The notes under the pieces were generated by a model that saw only the letters and a list, made by a program, of their open reading frames with translations, did no database searches and was not told where the DNA came from. Below are positions 6,234 to 12,501 of a stretch of 15,017 bases of DNA, in pieces. Each line of letters opens with the position of its first letter. The stretch's first letter is position 1. Source of the DNA: Desulfobacter sp. (lineage in GTDB: Bacteria; Desulfobacterota; Desulfobacteria; Desulfobacterales; Desulfobacteraceae); contig JAQYWJ010000030.1 in NCBI GenBank assembly GCA_030145005.1, positions 1 to 15,017 of the forward strand. The letters are read 5' to 3'. The position numbers and the translations under genes are program-made.

Positions 6234-6559
6234 ATTTTTTTCCTTAAAAAGGTTTACGCATAATCGACGGCAAATCTGCCGTGATGGATTTCATTGCGCA
6301 CAATGGTATAACAAAGGCGGCTGGTGTCAATGGGGAAATTAACTCAAGATAACAAGCATTTGATTTTGTTTTGACCATGGACCTGAGACCATATTCCGGT
6401 CCTGTTTCAATGTTTTTTAAACCCATTGGACTTGACATTGGTTTTCTGTGTTAAAAATTGATATATAGTGCTTTTTATCCAACGGCCCTGTTCCTTATGT
6501 TTTGATAATGGAAACCGCTTTTTGGCCGAAAATGAACATAAAATAAAAAGAGACACGCC
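6234..6559. other. Divergent intergenic region between the aminotransferase gene and hisD
   Basis: No convincing gene is present. A 64-codon minus-strand frame (6244-6438) lacks a ribosome-binding site and a recognisable product. A TTGACA hexamer at about 6432-6437 and TATATA/TATAGT near 6462-6468 could contribute to hisD transcription, but their spacing (24 bp or more) is wrong for one promoter. A 5-bp inverted repeat GGACC/GGTCC lies around 6379-6402. No promoter can be assigned with confidence. Confidence 0.4.
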
Positions 6560-7858
6560 ATGAAAATATTTAATTACCCTTCGCCGGAAGCGGAAAAAAG
6601 GGTCCAGGATACCATAGACAGAGGCCTAGGTTTTTCCAGGGAAGACCAGGACAATGTCCAGGCATTTCTGGATGATGTTAAAAAAAGAGGTGATGAGGCG
6701 CTCATCGAATACACCAACAGGTTTGACTCCCCGGCTGTTACCCTGGATACCTTTAAGGTGACGGAACAGGAGTTTGAAGAGGCCCTGGAACAGATGACCC
6801 CGCAGTTTTTAAAAGCCCTTGACCGGGCTGTTGAACAGCTAACAGCTTTTCACAGCCGCCAGAGGGAAAATTCATGGATGGACACCCCCAGAAACGGCGT
6901 GATGGTGGGGCAGATGGTTCGGCCGGTGACAGCGGCAGGTATCTATGCCCCCGGAGCCAAGGGCGGCAAAACCCCCTTGGTCTCGTCTGTGCTCATGGGC
7001 GGAATTCCGGCCAAGGTGGCGGGTGTGGAATCAATCTCTTTGATGACCCCTCCCATGGCTGACGGAAAAATTAATCCCCATCTTCTTGCGGCAGCCCGGG
7101 CCGTAGGCATTGATTCGGTGTTTAAGGCAGGTTCTGCCTGGGCCATTGGGGCGCTGGCTTACGGAACTGCCCAGGTGCCCAAGGTTGATGTGATTGTGGG
7201 GCCGGGGAATATTTATGTCACCCTTGCCAAGAAAATTGTTTCCGGAACCGTTGGTATTGATATGATTGCAGGTCCCAGCGAAATTCTGATCATTGCAGAT
7301 AAAACCGCAGACCCGGAATGCATTGCCGCGGACCTGCTTTCCCAGGCCGAGCATGATGTGCTGGCATCAGCTGTGCTGGTGACCGATTCTCAAGATCTGG
7401 CGCAAAAGGTCTCTGCCGCGCTTGAGACCCAGCTTAATGCTCTGCCCCGCAAGGATATTGCCGGACCGGCCATCAATGATTTCGGTGCCATTCTGGTGGT
7501 ACCGGATATTGATACGGCCATTGACTTATCCAACCGCCTGGCGCCTGAACACCTTGAAATCATCGTGGAGTCGCCTTTTGATTATATTGACAGGATTCAA
7601 AATGCAGGGGCCCTGTTTCTGGGACCGTACACCCCCGAACCCATGGGCGACTATATTGCAGGCCCCAACCATGTGCTGCCCACAGCAGGTACGGCCCGGT
7701 TTTCATCTGCCTTGAGCGTATCCCATTTTACCAAGAAAACCAGCCTGATTCATTATTCCAAAGCCGCCTTTGAAAGGGAGGCAGATGATGTAATTACCCT
7801 GGCCCGGACCGAAGCTCTGGATGCCCATGCCAATTCAGTAAAAATTCGACGGAAATAA
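6560..7858 (+). CDS. hisD: Histidinol dehydrogenase
   Basis: Catalyses the last two oxidations of histidine biosynthesis, L-histidinol to L-histidine with two NAD+, as a zinc homodimer in the cytoplasm. The 432 residues match the family length. Key residues seen: zinc ligands Gln262 and His265 in LLSQAEHD, Asp364 in EPMGDYIAGPNH, and His423 near the C-terminus; the catalytic pair Glu330-His331 in LAPEHLEII. Other family blocks are GIYAPGAKGGKTPL (127-140), VGPGNIYVTLAKK and IAGPSEILIIAD. ATG 6560 follows AAAAGAGA, a weak ribosome-binding site. It stands apart from other his genes; the only neighbours are a divergent aminotransferase and a convergent kinase gene whose stop is 20 bp away. Nothing suggests the gene is damaged. 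Confidence 0.97.
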   Translation: MKIFNYPSPEAEKRVQDTIDRGLGFSREDQDNVQAFLDDVKKRGDEALIEYTNRFDSPAVTLDTFKVTEQEFEEALEQMTPQFLKALDRAVEQLTAFHSRQRENSWMDTPRNGVMVGQMVRPVTAAGIYAPGAKGGKTPLVSSVLMGGIPAKVAGVESISLMTPPMADGKINPHLLAAARAVGIDSVFKAGSAWAIGALAYGTAQVPKVDVIVGPGNIYVTLAKKIVSGTVGIDMIAGPSEILIIADKTADPECIAADLLSQAEHDVLASAVLVTDSQDLAQKVSAALETQLNALPRKDIAGPAINDFGAILVVPDIDTAIDLSNRLAPEHLEIIVESPFDYIDRIQNAGALFLGPYTPEPMGDYIAGPNHVLPTAGTARFSSALSVSHFTKKTSLIHYSKAAFEREADDVITLARTEALDAHANSVKIRRK

Positions 7859-7868
7859 TAACCTTTTT

Positions 7869-7902
7869 AAACAGGCTCTTACATATTTTCAAGGGCCTGT
7901 TT
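7869..7902. terminator. Shared hairpin between convergent hisD and kinase genes
   Basis: A 12-bp stem (7869-7880 with 7891-7902), with one non-Watson-Crick position (a wobble on one strand) and a 10-nt loop. It overlaps the last codons of the kinase gene and sits 10 bp after the hisD stop. Each side ends in AAA/TTT but no long T tract follows, so it is a likely but imperfect bidirectional terminator. Confidence 0.5.
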
Positions 7903-9606
7903 CAGCGCCATGATGGAAAAGGGCTTGGATAGTGCCGCAGAAAATCCGAAAAAAGAATGGTTTTCCATGACCGCATCATTGGAATAGTCCGAGGCCACAA
8001 TGCCCTTGATTCCCGGGTTCAGTGTCAGCAGTTTTTCCATGGTCTCTTCGCCTCCCATACCATGCTTAACTTCAAGGTCAAGGATCACCTTGCCGATAAT
8101 TTTACCTTCCACAAGACAGGACCGGTATTTTTCCACCGCCTCTTCGCCGGATTTTGCAAGGACAGGCTCATAGCCTATCTGGGTGAGAATTATTTCGGTG
8201 ACCTCCAGGATCATGGCATCATCATCCATAAACAGGACAAGGGGTTTTCGAGTTGCCACCCTGGCAGGTCGTATTGCCTTGGGTTCCACCTCTTTGGGCT
8301 TAAGGGTTTCTTTGGGTGTGTTTTTTGGAAAAAGGGGCAGAATGATATCCACACAAGAGCCCTGGCCCAGGGTGGAGTGAATCTGGATATTGCCCTGGTG
8401 GTTTTTCACAATGGCCCAGGCAATGGAAAGTCCGAGTCCGGTTCCCCGACTACCCCCTTTAGGTTTGGTGGAAAAATAGGGATCAAAAATTTTTTCCAAA
8501 TCATCCGCCTTGATTCCCCTGCCCTGGTCTGTGATGGATATAACGATCATGCCTTTTCTTTTGGGATAAAGCCGGGCCGTTATCTTTACCGGATACTTAT
8601 TGTCCATGGCTTCTGATGCATTAATGACAACGTTCTTCAGCGCTTCATTAAGGGCTTCGCTGTCTGCTTCGATGACAGGAGGCAGGTCAAAGACCTCAAG
8701 CCGGAACAAAATATTTTTTTCCTGTTTCAGTTGGTCAAGGGTGACTGTAATAAATTCTGTCAGGTTAATGTGGGTCTTAATGCCCACGGTACTGCGGCTT
8801 GAAAAGATAACAAACTTAGAAGCCAGATTTTTTACCTGGAGAACCGATTGTTCTGCGTCATCCAGGTATCCTCTGATGGTCCCGCTTGCCGCCGCCATCT
8901 GGGCCAGATTGATATTGCCAAGCGTGACGGAGAGGGTGTTATTGAAATCATGGGCAATGCCGCCTGCCAATGTGGCGATGGCTTCAAGCTTCTGGGTGCG
9001 GACCAGGCGTTTTTTGGCTTTGCTGAGCTCGTTCTCCGCCTGCTTTTTTTTAATAGCCGTGGCAATGGTGTCCGAAACAAAACTGAGCAGCTCCACATGC
9101 TCTTCATTGTATTTAACAGAATTAGTATAACTTTTTACCGCCATCACGCCAATCACTCCGTTTTTGACCATCAACGGAATACCCAGCCAGTTTTTGGGCA
9201 GTCGTCCCACAATCCTGCCTTTGGCTTCAAGGTCCATAAGTTGGTGTTCATCCAGCAGTAACGGTGCTTTGTTTATAATCACATAACCGCTCAAGGAAGG
9301 CTTTTCAGAGAAATTGTATATCCACTCAGGAGACAGGTCTGACTGCTCGTCCCTGCGAAATACGTACTGTATGGCTTTTTGATCTTTGTGATAAATGGCT
9401 ATAAAAAAATTGGAAATATCCATAAGACCTGATACCCGTTTGTATATGGAGGCATACAGGTCCGCAAGAGAGTCGCAGTTGGTCAGATCGGATGCAATAT
9501 AAAACAGCGTTCTATTAATCAACTCTGCCCGGCGGGCCCTTTGGATGGAGCGCTCCAGTCTTTTGATCTGTTGCTCAAGCATTTCGTAACTGGGTTTATC
9601 GCTCAT
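7879..9606 (-). CDS. Cytosolic hybrid sensor histidine kinase (GAF-HisKA-HATPase-receiver)
   Basis: A 575-residue two-component hybrid kinase with no transmembrane segment, so it senses an intracellular signal. Order: an N-terminal coiled coil (1-28); a GAF domain (about 40-185, ending LLSFVSDTIATAI); a linker coiled coil (185-205); HisKA with phospho-acceptor His219 in LAGGIAHDFNN; a HATPase domain with N box (Asn325, Asn329 in NVVINASEAM), G1 DQGRG (360-364), F box FDPYFSTK and G2 GTGLGLS (388-394); a Pro/Lys linker (428-452); and a receiver domain (about 455-575) with acidic triad DDD 461-463, phospho-acceptor Asp510 in VILDLEV, Ser539 in the switch position and Lys561 in SKPFS. No response regulator with an output domain is adjacent, so it is an orphan. 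ATG 9606 has AAAGG nine bases upstream. An IS200/605-type right end lies 15 bp upstream of the start codon. Confidence 0.94.
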   Translation of the reverse strand: MSDKPSYEMLEQQIKRLERSIQRARRAELINRTLFYIASDLTNCDSLADLYASIYKRVSGLMDISNFFIAIYHKDQKAIQYVFRRDEQSDLSPEWIYNFSEKPSLSGYVIINKAPLLLDEHQLMDLEAKGRIVGRLPKNWLGIPLMVKNGVIGVMAVKSYTNSVKYNEEHVELLSFVSDTIATAIKKKQAENELSKAKKRLVRTQKLEAIATLAGGIAHDFNNTLSVTLGNINLAQMAAASGTIRGYLDDAEQSVLQVKNLASKFVIFSSRSTVGIKTHINLTEFITVTLDQLKQEKNILFRLEVFDLPPVIEADSEALNEALKNVVINASEAMDNKYPVKITARLYPKRKGMIVISITDQGRGIKADDLEKIFDPYFSTKPKGGSRGTGLGLSIAWAIVKNHQGNIQIHSTLGQGSCVDIILPLFPKNTPKETLKPKEVEPKAIRPARVATRKPLVLFMDDDAMILEVTEIILTQIGYEPVLAKSGEEAVEKYRSCLVEGKIIGKVILDLEVKHGMGGEETMEKLLTLNPGIKGIVASDYSNDAVMENHSFFGFSAALSKPFSIMALKQALENM

Positions 9607-9630
9607 AAAAATAACCTTTAGGCGTAGAAA

Positions 9631-9650
9631 CCCAAGCCTTCAGGCTTGGG
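9631..9650 (-). repeat. Right-end hairpin of the IS200/605-type remnant
   Basis: CCCAAGCCTTCAGGCTTGGG folds into a perfect 8-bp stem with a 4-nt loop. In IS200/605 elements such subterminal hairpins are bound by TnpA as single-stranded DNA. Here it would also be transcribed as part of the leader of the kinase gene if transcription starts upstream. Confidence 0.65.
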
Positions 9651-9663
9651 AGGAAACATTGCT

Positions 9664-9869
9664 TTAGCATGACGTGTTATACGAATAACCATCGGATGAA
9701 TGAAGCACGCGACAGTATCTCCAGCTAATGCCGGTATCGTCTTTTACACTGTTTTGATGTTAAATGATTCGCTCTTTCTGACTACAACACGTCCAATATA
9801 TGTTCCAACTTTTTTGCCGGTGGTAACAACTGCGTTGACAATATCGTCGATATAATGTCTATTGTAAAA
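9664..9869 (-). pseudogene. iscB: IscB-like protein, C-terminal fragment, frameshifted
   Basis: Two overlapping minus-strand frames give a continuous IscB-like tail. The first reads DDIVNAVVTTGKKVG then TYIGRVVVRKSESFNIKT and stops at TAA 9746-9744. The second, shifted by one base near 9747-9755, continues GISWRYCRVLHSSDGYSY to a stop at 9666-9664. These segments match the conserved C-terminal region of IscB (RRXRR/HNH family, ancestor of Cas9) as I recall it: GRVAVR...SFNIKT followed by a WRYC...DGYSY ending. The RuvC, HNH and bridge-helix parts are missing, and in-frame stops (TGA 9872-9870 and TAA upstream) precede the fragment. A TnpB-like origin is less likely because those tails differ. 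Family assignment is from memory, without a search. Confidence 0.6.
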
Positions 9870-9877
9870 TCACAATT

Positions 9878-9903
9878 AAGGGCCATGATTACGGTCCTTT
9901 TTT
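9878..9903 (+). terminator. Terminator-like hairpin with T tract inside the relic region
   Basis: A 7-bp stem AAGGGCC / GGTCCTT (9878-9884, 9893-9899, one wobble) with an 8-nt loop runs into six T (9898-9903). It looks like a plus-strand intrinsic terminator, but no plus-strand gene precedes it. It may be a leftover of decayed sequence. Confidence 0.3.
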
Positions 9904-9943
9904 AGATAAACCTCGAAGGTATTTATGTTACATATTTTTAACA

Positions 9944-10236
9944 AAAGCATCAAGTCCTTTGACAAAATCTAAAGTTGATGCCTCTCTGGCCCAAATCACC
10001 TGGCAAAAGCTGAAAGTATTGGCCGGCGACGATATAGGACAGTGACCACAAAAATAGATCTGAAACAGCCTATATTATGCTTGTGGCCGAACTGTTTAAT
10101 AAAGATTTCGTTTTGATTTTTAATCGGCAATTCGAAAATCCATTCCGTTGCCTATACAACCATAGATGAAGGTGCTACAATCTTTGAAAAAGTTGTCCAT
10201 GAGTTTAAAACATCTTTTTACCTTAACGGCCGCTGA
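9944..10236 (+). pseudogene. Decayed coding region of unknown family
   Basis: Three open stretches in successive plus-strand frames overlap and read like one protein with two frameshifts. The first contains KVDASLAQITWQKLKVLAGD and ends at TGA 10043-10045. The second (10038-10166) reads RSETAYIMLVAELFNKDFV. The third (10117-10233) reads AYTTIDEGATIFEKVVHEF and ends at TGA 10234-10236. Amino-acid composition is protein-like in each, and each new frame opens just before the previous one closes. No start codon with a ribosome-binding site and no family could be recognised. With the IscB relic next to it, 9607-10323 looks like a graveyard of mobile or displaced DNA. Chance open frames in AT-rich DNA remain possible. 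Confidence 0.3.
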
Positions 10237-10323
10237 CTGTATCATAGAATCTTTAAGTCACAGATCCGTTCAGGGCATGGGCAAAAGAAAATGCATACTT
10301 CCCGATAAATTCAGGAGCAGACA

Positions 10324-11292
10324 ATGAACCGATTCAACCACATTATGGCCTGTATTGACCTGTCTGATTACTCACCCATGACCCTGGGCTATGCCATGGG
10401 GCTGGCCGGCAAGGCTGATATCAAGGTCACCATTTGTTCTATTGTCCCTTTGCGCGAAGTTAATCCGGTGTATATGGCCGGAATGATGTACCCCTGCAGG
10501 GAGGACACCAAGGAGTACCTGGAGGAACTTAAAGAAGACAGGATTGTCAAGATCAGGGAACTGATCCGGACACGTTACCCTGAATTCGACGGCAAAACCG
10601 ATATCCGTATCAAAATGGGATATCCTGCCGAAGAGATACTTGGCATGATTGATGAGGTCGATCCTGATCTTGTGGTCATGGCCAACAAAGGACGTTCCAA
10701 TCTGTCCAGCTTCATGTTCGGCAGTGCGGCGGAATTTGTATTCCGTCATTGCAGAACGGCACTGTTCAGTGTCAGGGACAAACATATTTTTAAGCGGATG
10801 TACTCAGGCAGCGAACTGCCGGAATCCGGAGAACTCCGAAACATTATAGCTGCTGTGGACTTTTCTCCCTGGACCGAGCACATTCTGGCACGGGCGGGAT
10901 GGATGGCAAAGATAACAGGTGCAAAGCTCCATGTGGTCCATTGCATCGGCGCCAAGGAGCTTGCCTGGGTTAAATCCCATTACATCCCTGAAAACACCTT
11001 TTCTGAAGAGGAATTTTTACCCAAGGCCAAACAACGGCGAAAGACCCGGATTGAGGATCAGATAAAGGCGGCAGGCATTGGAGATATGACAGGGATTGAT
11101 ATCACCATTGATTCTGGAGATCCTTGTGAACAGATACTTTATGCTGCAAAAGATCTCAGGGCAGATGCCCTGATTTTAGGCCCGTTAGGTCACAGCCGCT
11201 CGGTCAAATTTGTTCTGGGCAGCACCATTGAGAAAATTTTTCGTCATAGCCCGGTGCCGGTACTACGTCTGAGTCCTGATATCTGCATTTAA
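10324..11292 (+). CDS. Tandem-domain universal stress protein (UspA family)
   Basis: A 322-residue cytosolic protein with two fused Usp domains (about 4-152 and 171-318). Each starts with the typical beta strand and acidic residue (IMACIDLSDYS; IIAAVDFSPWT). The nucleotide-binding motif G-2x-G-9x-G-S is complete in the second domain (Gly286, Gly289, Gly299, Ser300 in LGPLGHSRSVKFVLGS). In the first, the leading Gly is Ala120 (ANKGRSNLSSFMFGS), while Gly123, Gly133 and Ser134 remain. Tandem Usp proteins are linked to survival under starvation, oxidative or energy stress and often bind ATP or AMP; the exact role here is unknown. ATG 10324 follows AGGAG by six bases. It is a single-gene unit flanked by a relic region and a TetR gene. 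Confidence 0.94.
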   Translation: MNRFNHIMACIDLSDYSPMTLGYAMGLAGKADIKVTICSIVPLREVNPVYMAGMMYPCREDTKEYLEELKEDRIVKIRELIRTRYPEFDGKTDIRIKMGYPAEEILGMIDEVDPDLVVMANKGRSNLSSFMFGSAAEFVFRHCRTALFSVRDKHIFKRMYSGSELPESGELRNIIAAVDFSPWTEHILARAGWMAKITGAKLHVVHCIGAKELAWVKSHYIPENTFSEEEFLPKAKQRRKTRIEDQIKAAGIGDMTGIDITIDSGDPCEQILYAAKDLRADALILGPLGHSRSVKFVLGSTIEKIFRHSPVPVLRLSPDICI

Positions 11293-11322
11293 GGCTCATC
11301 AGCCATGACGCATACCCCATCT

Positions 11323-11355
11323 CCCCCGGTGACACGCTTGGCCCGGCCCCGGGGG
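11323..11355 (+). terminator. Possible terminator after the universal stress gene
   Basis: CCCCCGG (11323-11329) pairs with CCGGGGG (11349-11355) across a 19-nt loop; a shorter local fold GCCCCGGGGGC is also possible. It is followed by CTTTGAATATTTT, a weak T-rich tail, 30 bp after the stop codon. Confidence 0.45.
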
Positions 11356-11374
11356 CTTTGAATATTTTGGTTCA

Positions 11375-11413
11375 CCTTTTCAGGAACCCGGCAGATTTCA
11401 GTGTCTGAAAAGG
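11375..11413. repeat. Inverted repeat upstream of the TetR gene with an alternative pairing
   Basis: CCTTTTCAG (11375-11383) and CTGAAAAGG (11405-11413) are perfect 9-bp arms. The loop contains TTTCAG (11396-11401), which can instead pair with CTGAAA (11405-11410). The segment could be a second half of the usp terminator, a binding site or a switchable RNA fold. Confidence 0.35.
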
Positions 11414-11473
11414 ACACGGATCAATATGACCCCGATGTAACACTGGGCAGACCAAGTAGAATAGAGACAGAGT

Positions 11474-11485
11474 GAGCGGTCGCTC
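11474..11485. promoter_or_regulatory. TetR-type operator candidate
   Basis: GAGCGGTCGCTC consists of 5-bp arms around a 2-bp centre, 26 bp before the TetR start codon and 15 bp before its Shine-Dalgarno. Position and form fit an autoregulatory TetR operator. No -35/-10 pair of good quality was found beside it. Confidence 0.55.
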
Positions 11486-11511
11486 GATAAAATTATCCAC
11501 AAGGAGCACCC

Positions 11512-12156
11512 ATGGCCCGGCAAAAGGCGCACCCTGCATCCGGTGCAGATGTCCCCACTCAGATAAAAAATGAGAAGCTAGTTCGTGAACGGCGGCGGCA
11601 GATCATTGATGCCACGGTCAATCTGTTCATCGAACATGGTTACCACAATACCACCACGCGGATGATTGCCAAAGCTGCCGGCTTTTCCATTGGCTCTTTA
11701 TATGAGTATGTCAGCTCCAAGGAAGATCTTTTGTATCTGGTGTGCAGCGCCATCCACGAAGAGGTCCAAAATGCCGTGGAAGATGCCCTGTCCGGCGGAA
11801 TCTGCGAAAAGAAACAACTGGCCGCAGCCATTCGCCAGTATTTTATTGTGTGTGATAAAATGGCGGATCATGTTCTGCTCATGTACCAGGTCACCCAGTT
11901 TCTGCCGGACAAATGGAAAGAAAGGGTTTTGGAAACTGAACTGGATATTTCCGATACATTTGTTACGGCCCTGACCCGACTGTCCGGGAAAAATGATTTT
12001 CCCTATCTGGATGAGAAAACATGCAGTCTGGTGGGACACAATATTTCAGTACTCGGGCATATGTGGGCCTTTCGGCGGTGGTATCTCAAAAAAAATTTTA
12101 CTATAGACCAGTACATTCGCACCCAGACAGACTTTATTTTGGGCCTTATTTATTAA
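11512..12156 (+). CDS. TetR/AcrR-family transcriptional regulator
   Basis: A 214-residue one-component repressor. The N-terminal DNA-binding domain is clear (about 24-75): RRQIIDATVNLFIEHGYHNT, then the helix-turn-helix TTTRMIAKAAGFSIGSLYEYV, then SSKEDLLYLV. The C-terminal ligand and dimerisation domain (about 80-214) is all-helical and variable, so the ligand is not readable; aromatic residues are frequent. An N-terminal extension of about 20 polar residues precedes the fold. ATG 11512 has AAGGAG five bases upstream. A palindrome (11474-11485) just upstream suggests autoregulation. The next genes on the same strand are a thiolase and a 3-hydroxyacyl-CoA dehydrogenase. TetR members next to such genes commonly sense acyl-CoA, so control of that pathway is the likely job (inference). 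Confidence 0.93.
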   Translation: MARQKAHPASGADVPTQIKNEKLVRERRRQIIDATVNLFIEHGYHNTTTRMIAKAAGFSIGSLYEYVSSKEDLLYLVCSAIHEEVQNAVEDALSGGICEKKQLAAAIRQYFIVCDKMADHVLLMYQVTQFLPDKWKERVLETELDISDTFVTALTRLSGKNDFPYLDEKTCSLVGHNISVLGHMWAFRRWYLKKNFTIDQYIRTQTDFILGLIY

Positions 12157-12501
12157 AAGAACTGACGTTCGCCATGCATCTCCCATCCTCCGGGCCTTTC
12201 CAGGCACTGCCAAAAGATTCAATTCAACAATATCCGGACCACCCTGCAGGGGCTTTGCGTCATCTATGACAATTGCAACAGCGTTGCATACCAATACATT
12301 GTATGAAGTGGGTGGAAAATATCGACGGAATATGTCATACAGAACTAACTTGATAGTATAGGAATTTCCATTTCCTAACAGCTAACAGCTATCAGCCCGC
12401 CCAAAGGGCGATAATTAAAAAAAAGCGGGAAGCTCAGGCATCATAGGATGCCTGGAGTTTTACCCCAAGAAAAACAGGGTAAAAGAATAAAGGAGCGTAG
12501 A
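12157..12501 (+). promoter_or_regulatory. Leader region between TetR gene and thiolase gene
   Basis: No gene of its own is seen in these 345 bp. Structure noticed: the palindrome TGCAACAGCGTTGCA (12274-12288); CATAC/GTATG arms (12287-12291 and 12301-12305) overlapping it; a small GC hairpin CGCCC-AAA-GGGCG (12398-12410); a run of eight or more A (about 12417-12424); and a stronger hairpin (12433-12456). The first palindrome pair could bind a regulator and the hairpins could be a transcript end for the TetR gene or an attenuator for the thiolase. No convincing -35/-10 pair was found. Confidence 0.4.
12433..12456 (+). terminator. Hairpin 46 bp before the thiolase start
   Basis: AGGCATC (12436-12442) pairs with GATGCCT (12447-12453) around a 4-nt loop, extended by CTC/GAG with a one-base bulge, then TTTTACC. 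It could end TetR transcripts or act as an attenuator for the thiolase gene. The T run is short (four). Confidence 0.4.

Larger units (their letters stand above)
9621..9869 (-). mobile_element. 3' remnant of an IS200/IS605-type (IscB-encoding) element
   Basis: This stretch holds the C-terminal part of an IscB-like reading frame on the minus strand (9664-9869), broken by a frameshift, followed by the right-end structure: a perfect 8-bp hairpin CCCAAGCC / GGCTTGGG (9631-9638, 9643-9650) flanked by AGGAAA on one side and GTAGAAA on the other. This is the familiar right-end layout of IS200/IS605-group elements as I remember it. No left end, no TnpA and no upstream guide-RNA region is recognisable, so the copy is truncated and immobile. 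It ends 15 bp from the kinase start codon, so the kinase 5' leader may derive from the element. Confidence 0.6.

Noticed and set aside
6244..6438. 64-codon minus-strand frame between the aminotransferase gene and hisD
   Set aside because: No ribosome-binding site, no recognisable product and not needed to explain the region.
6432..6468. TTGACA plus TATATA as a hisD promoter
   Set aside because: Spacing between the hexamers is 24 bp or more, outside the usual range, so they do not form one sigma70 promoter.
6560..7858. hisD and the divergent aminotransferase as a split histidine operon (aminotransferase as HisC)
   Set aside because: The aminotransferase resembles the aspartate aminotransferase-like group rather than HisC, and the genes are divergent, so a histidine role for it is not supported.
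7957..9261. Several long plus-strand open frames (up to 219 codons)
   Set aside because: Antisense to the hybrid kinase gene, whose motifs are all intact.
9607..10323. CRISPR array or tracr-like RNA in the gene-poor gap
   Set aside because: No regularly spaced direct repeats; the hairpin present is explained by an IS200/605-type right end, and guide-RNA regions of IscB lie upstream of the gene, which is missing here.
12448..12501. 18-codon N-terminal extension of the thiolase
   Set aside because: ATG 12502 has a proper ribosome-binding site and gives the canonical thiolase start; the extension falls in a hairpin.
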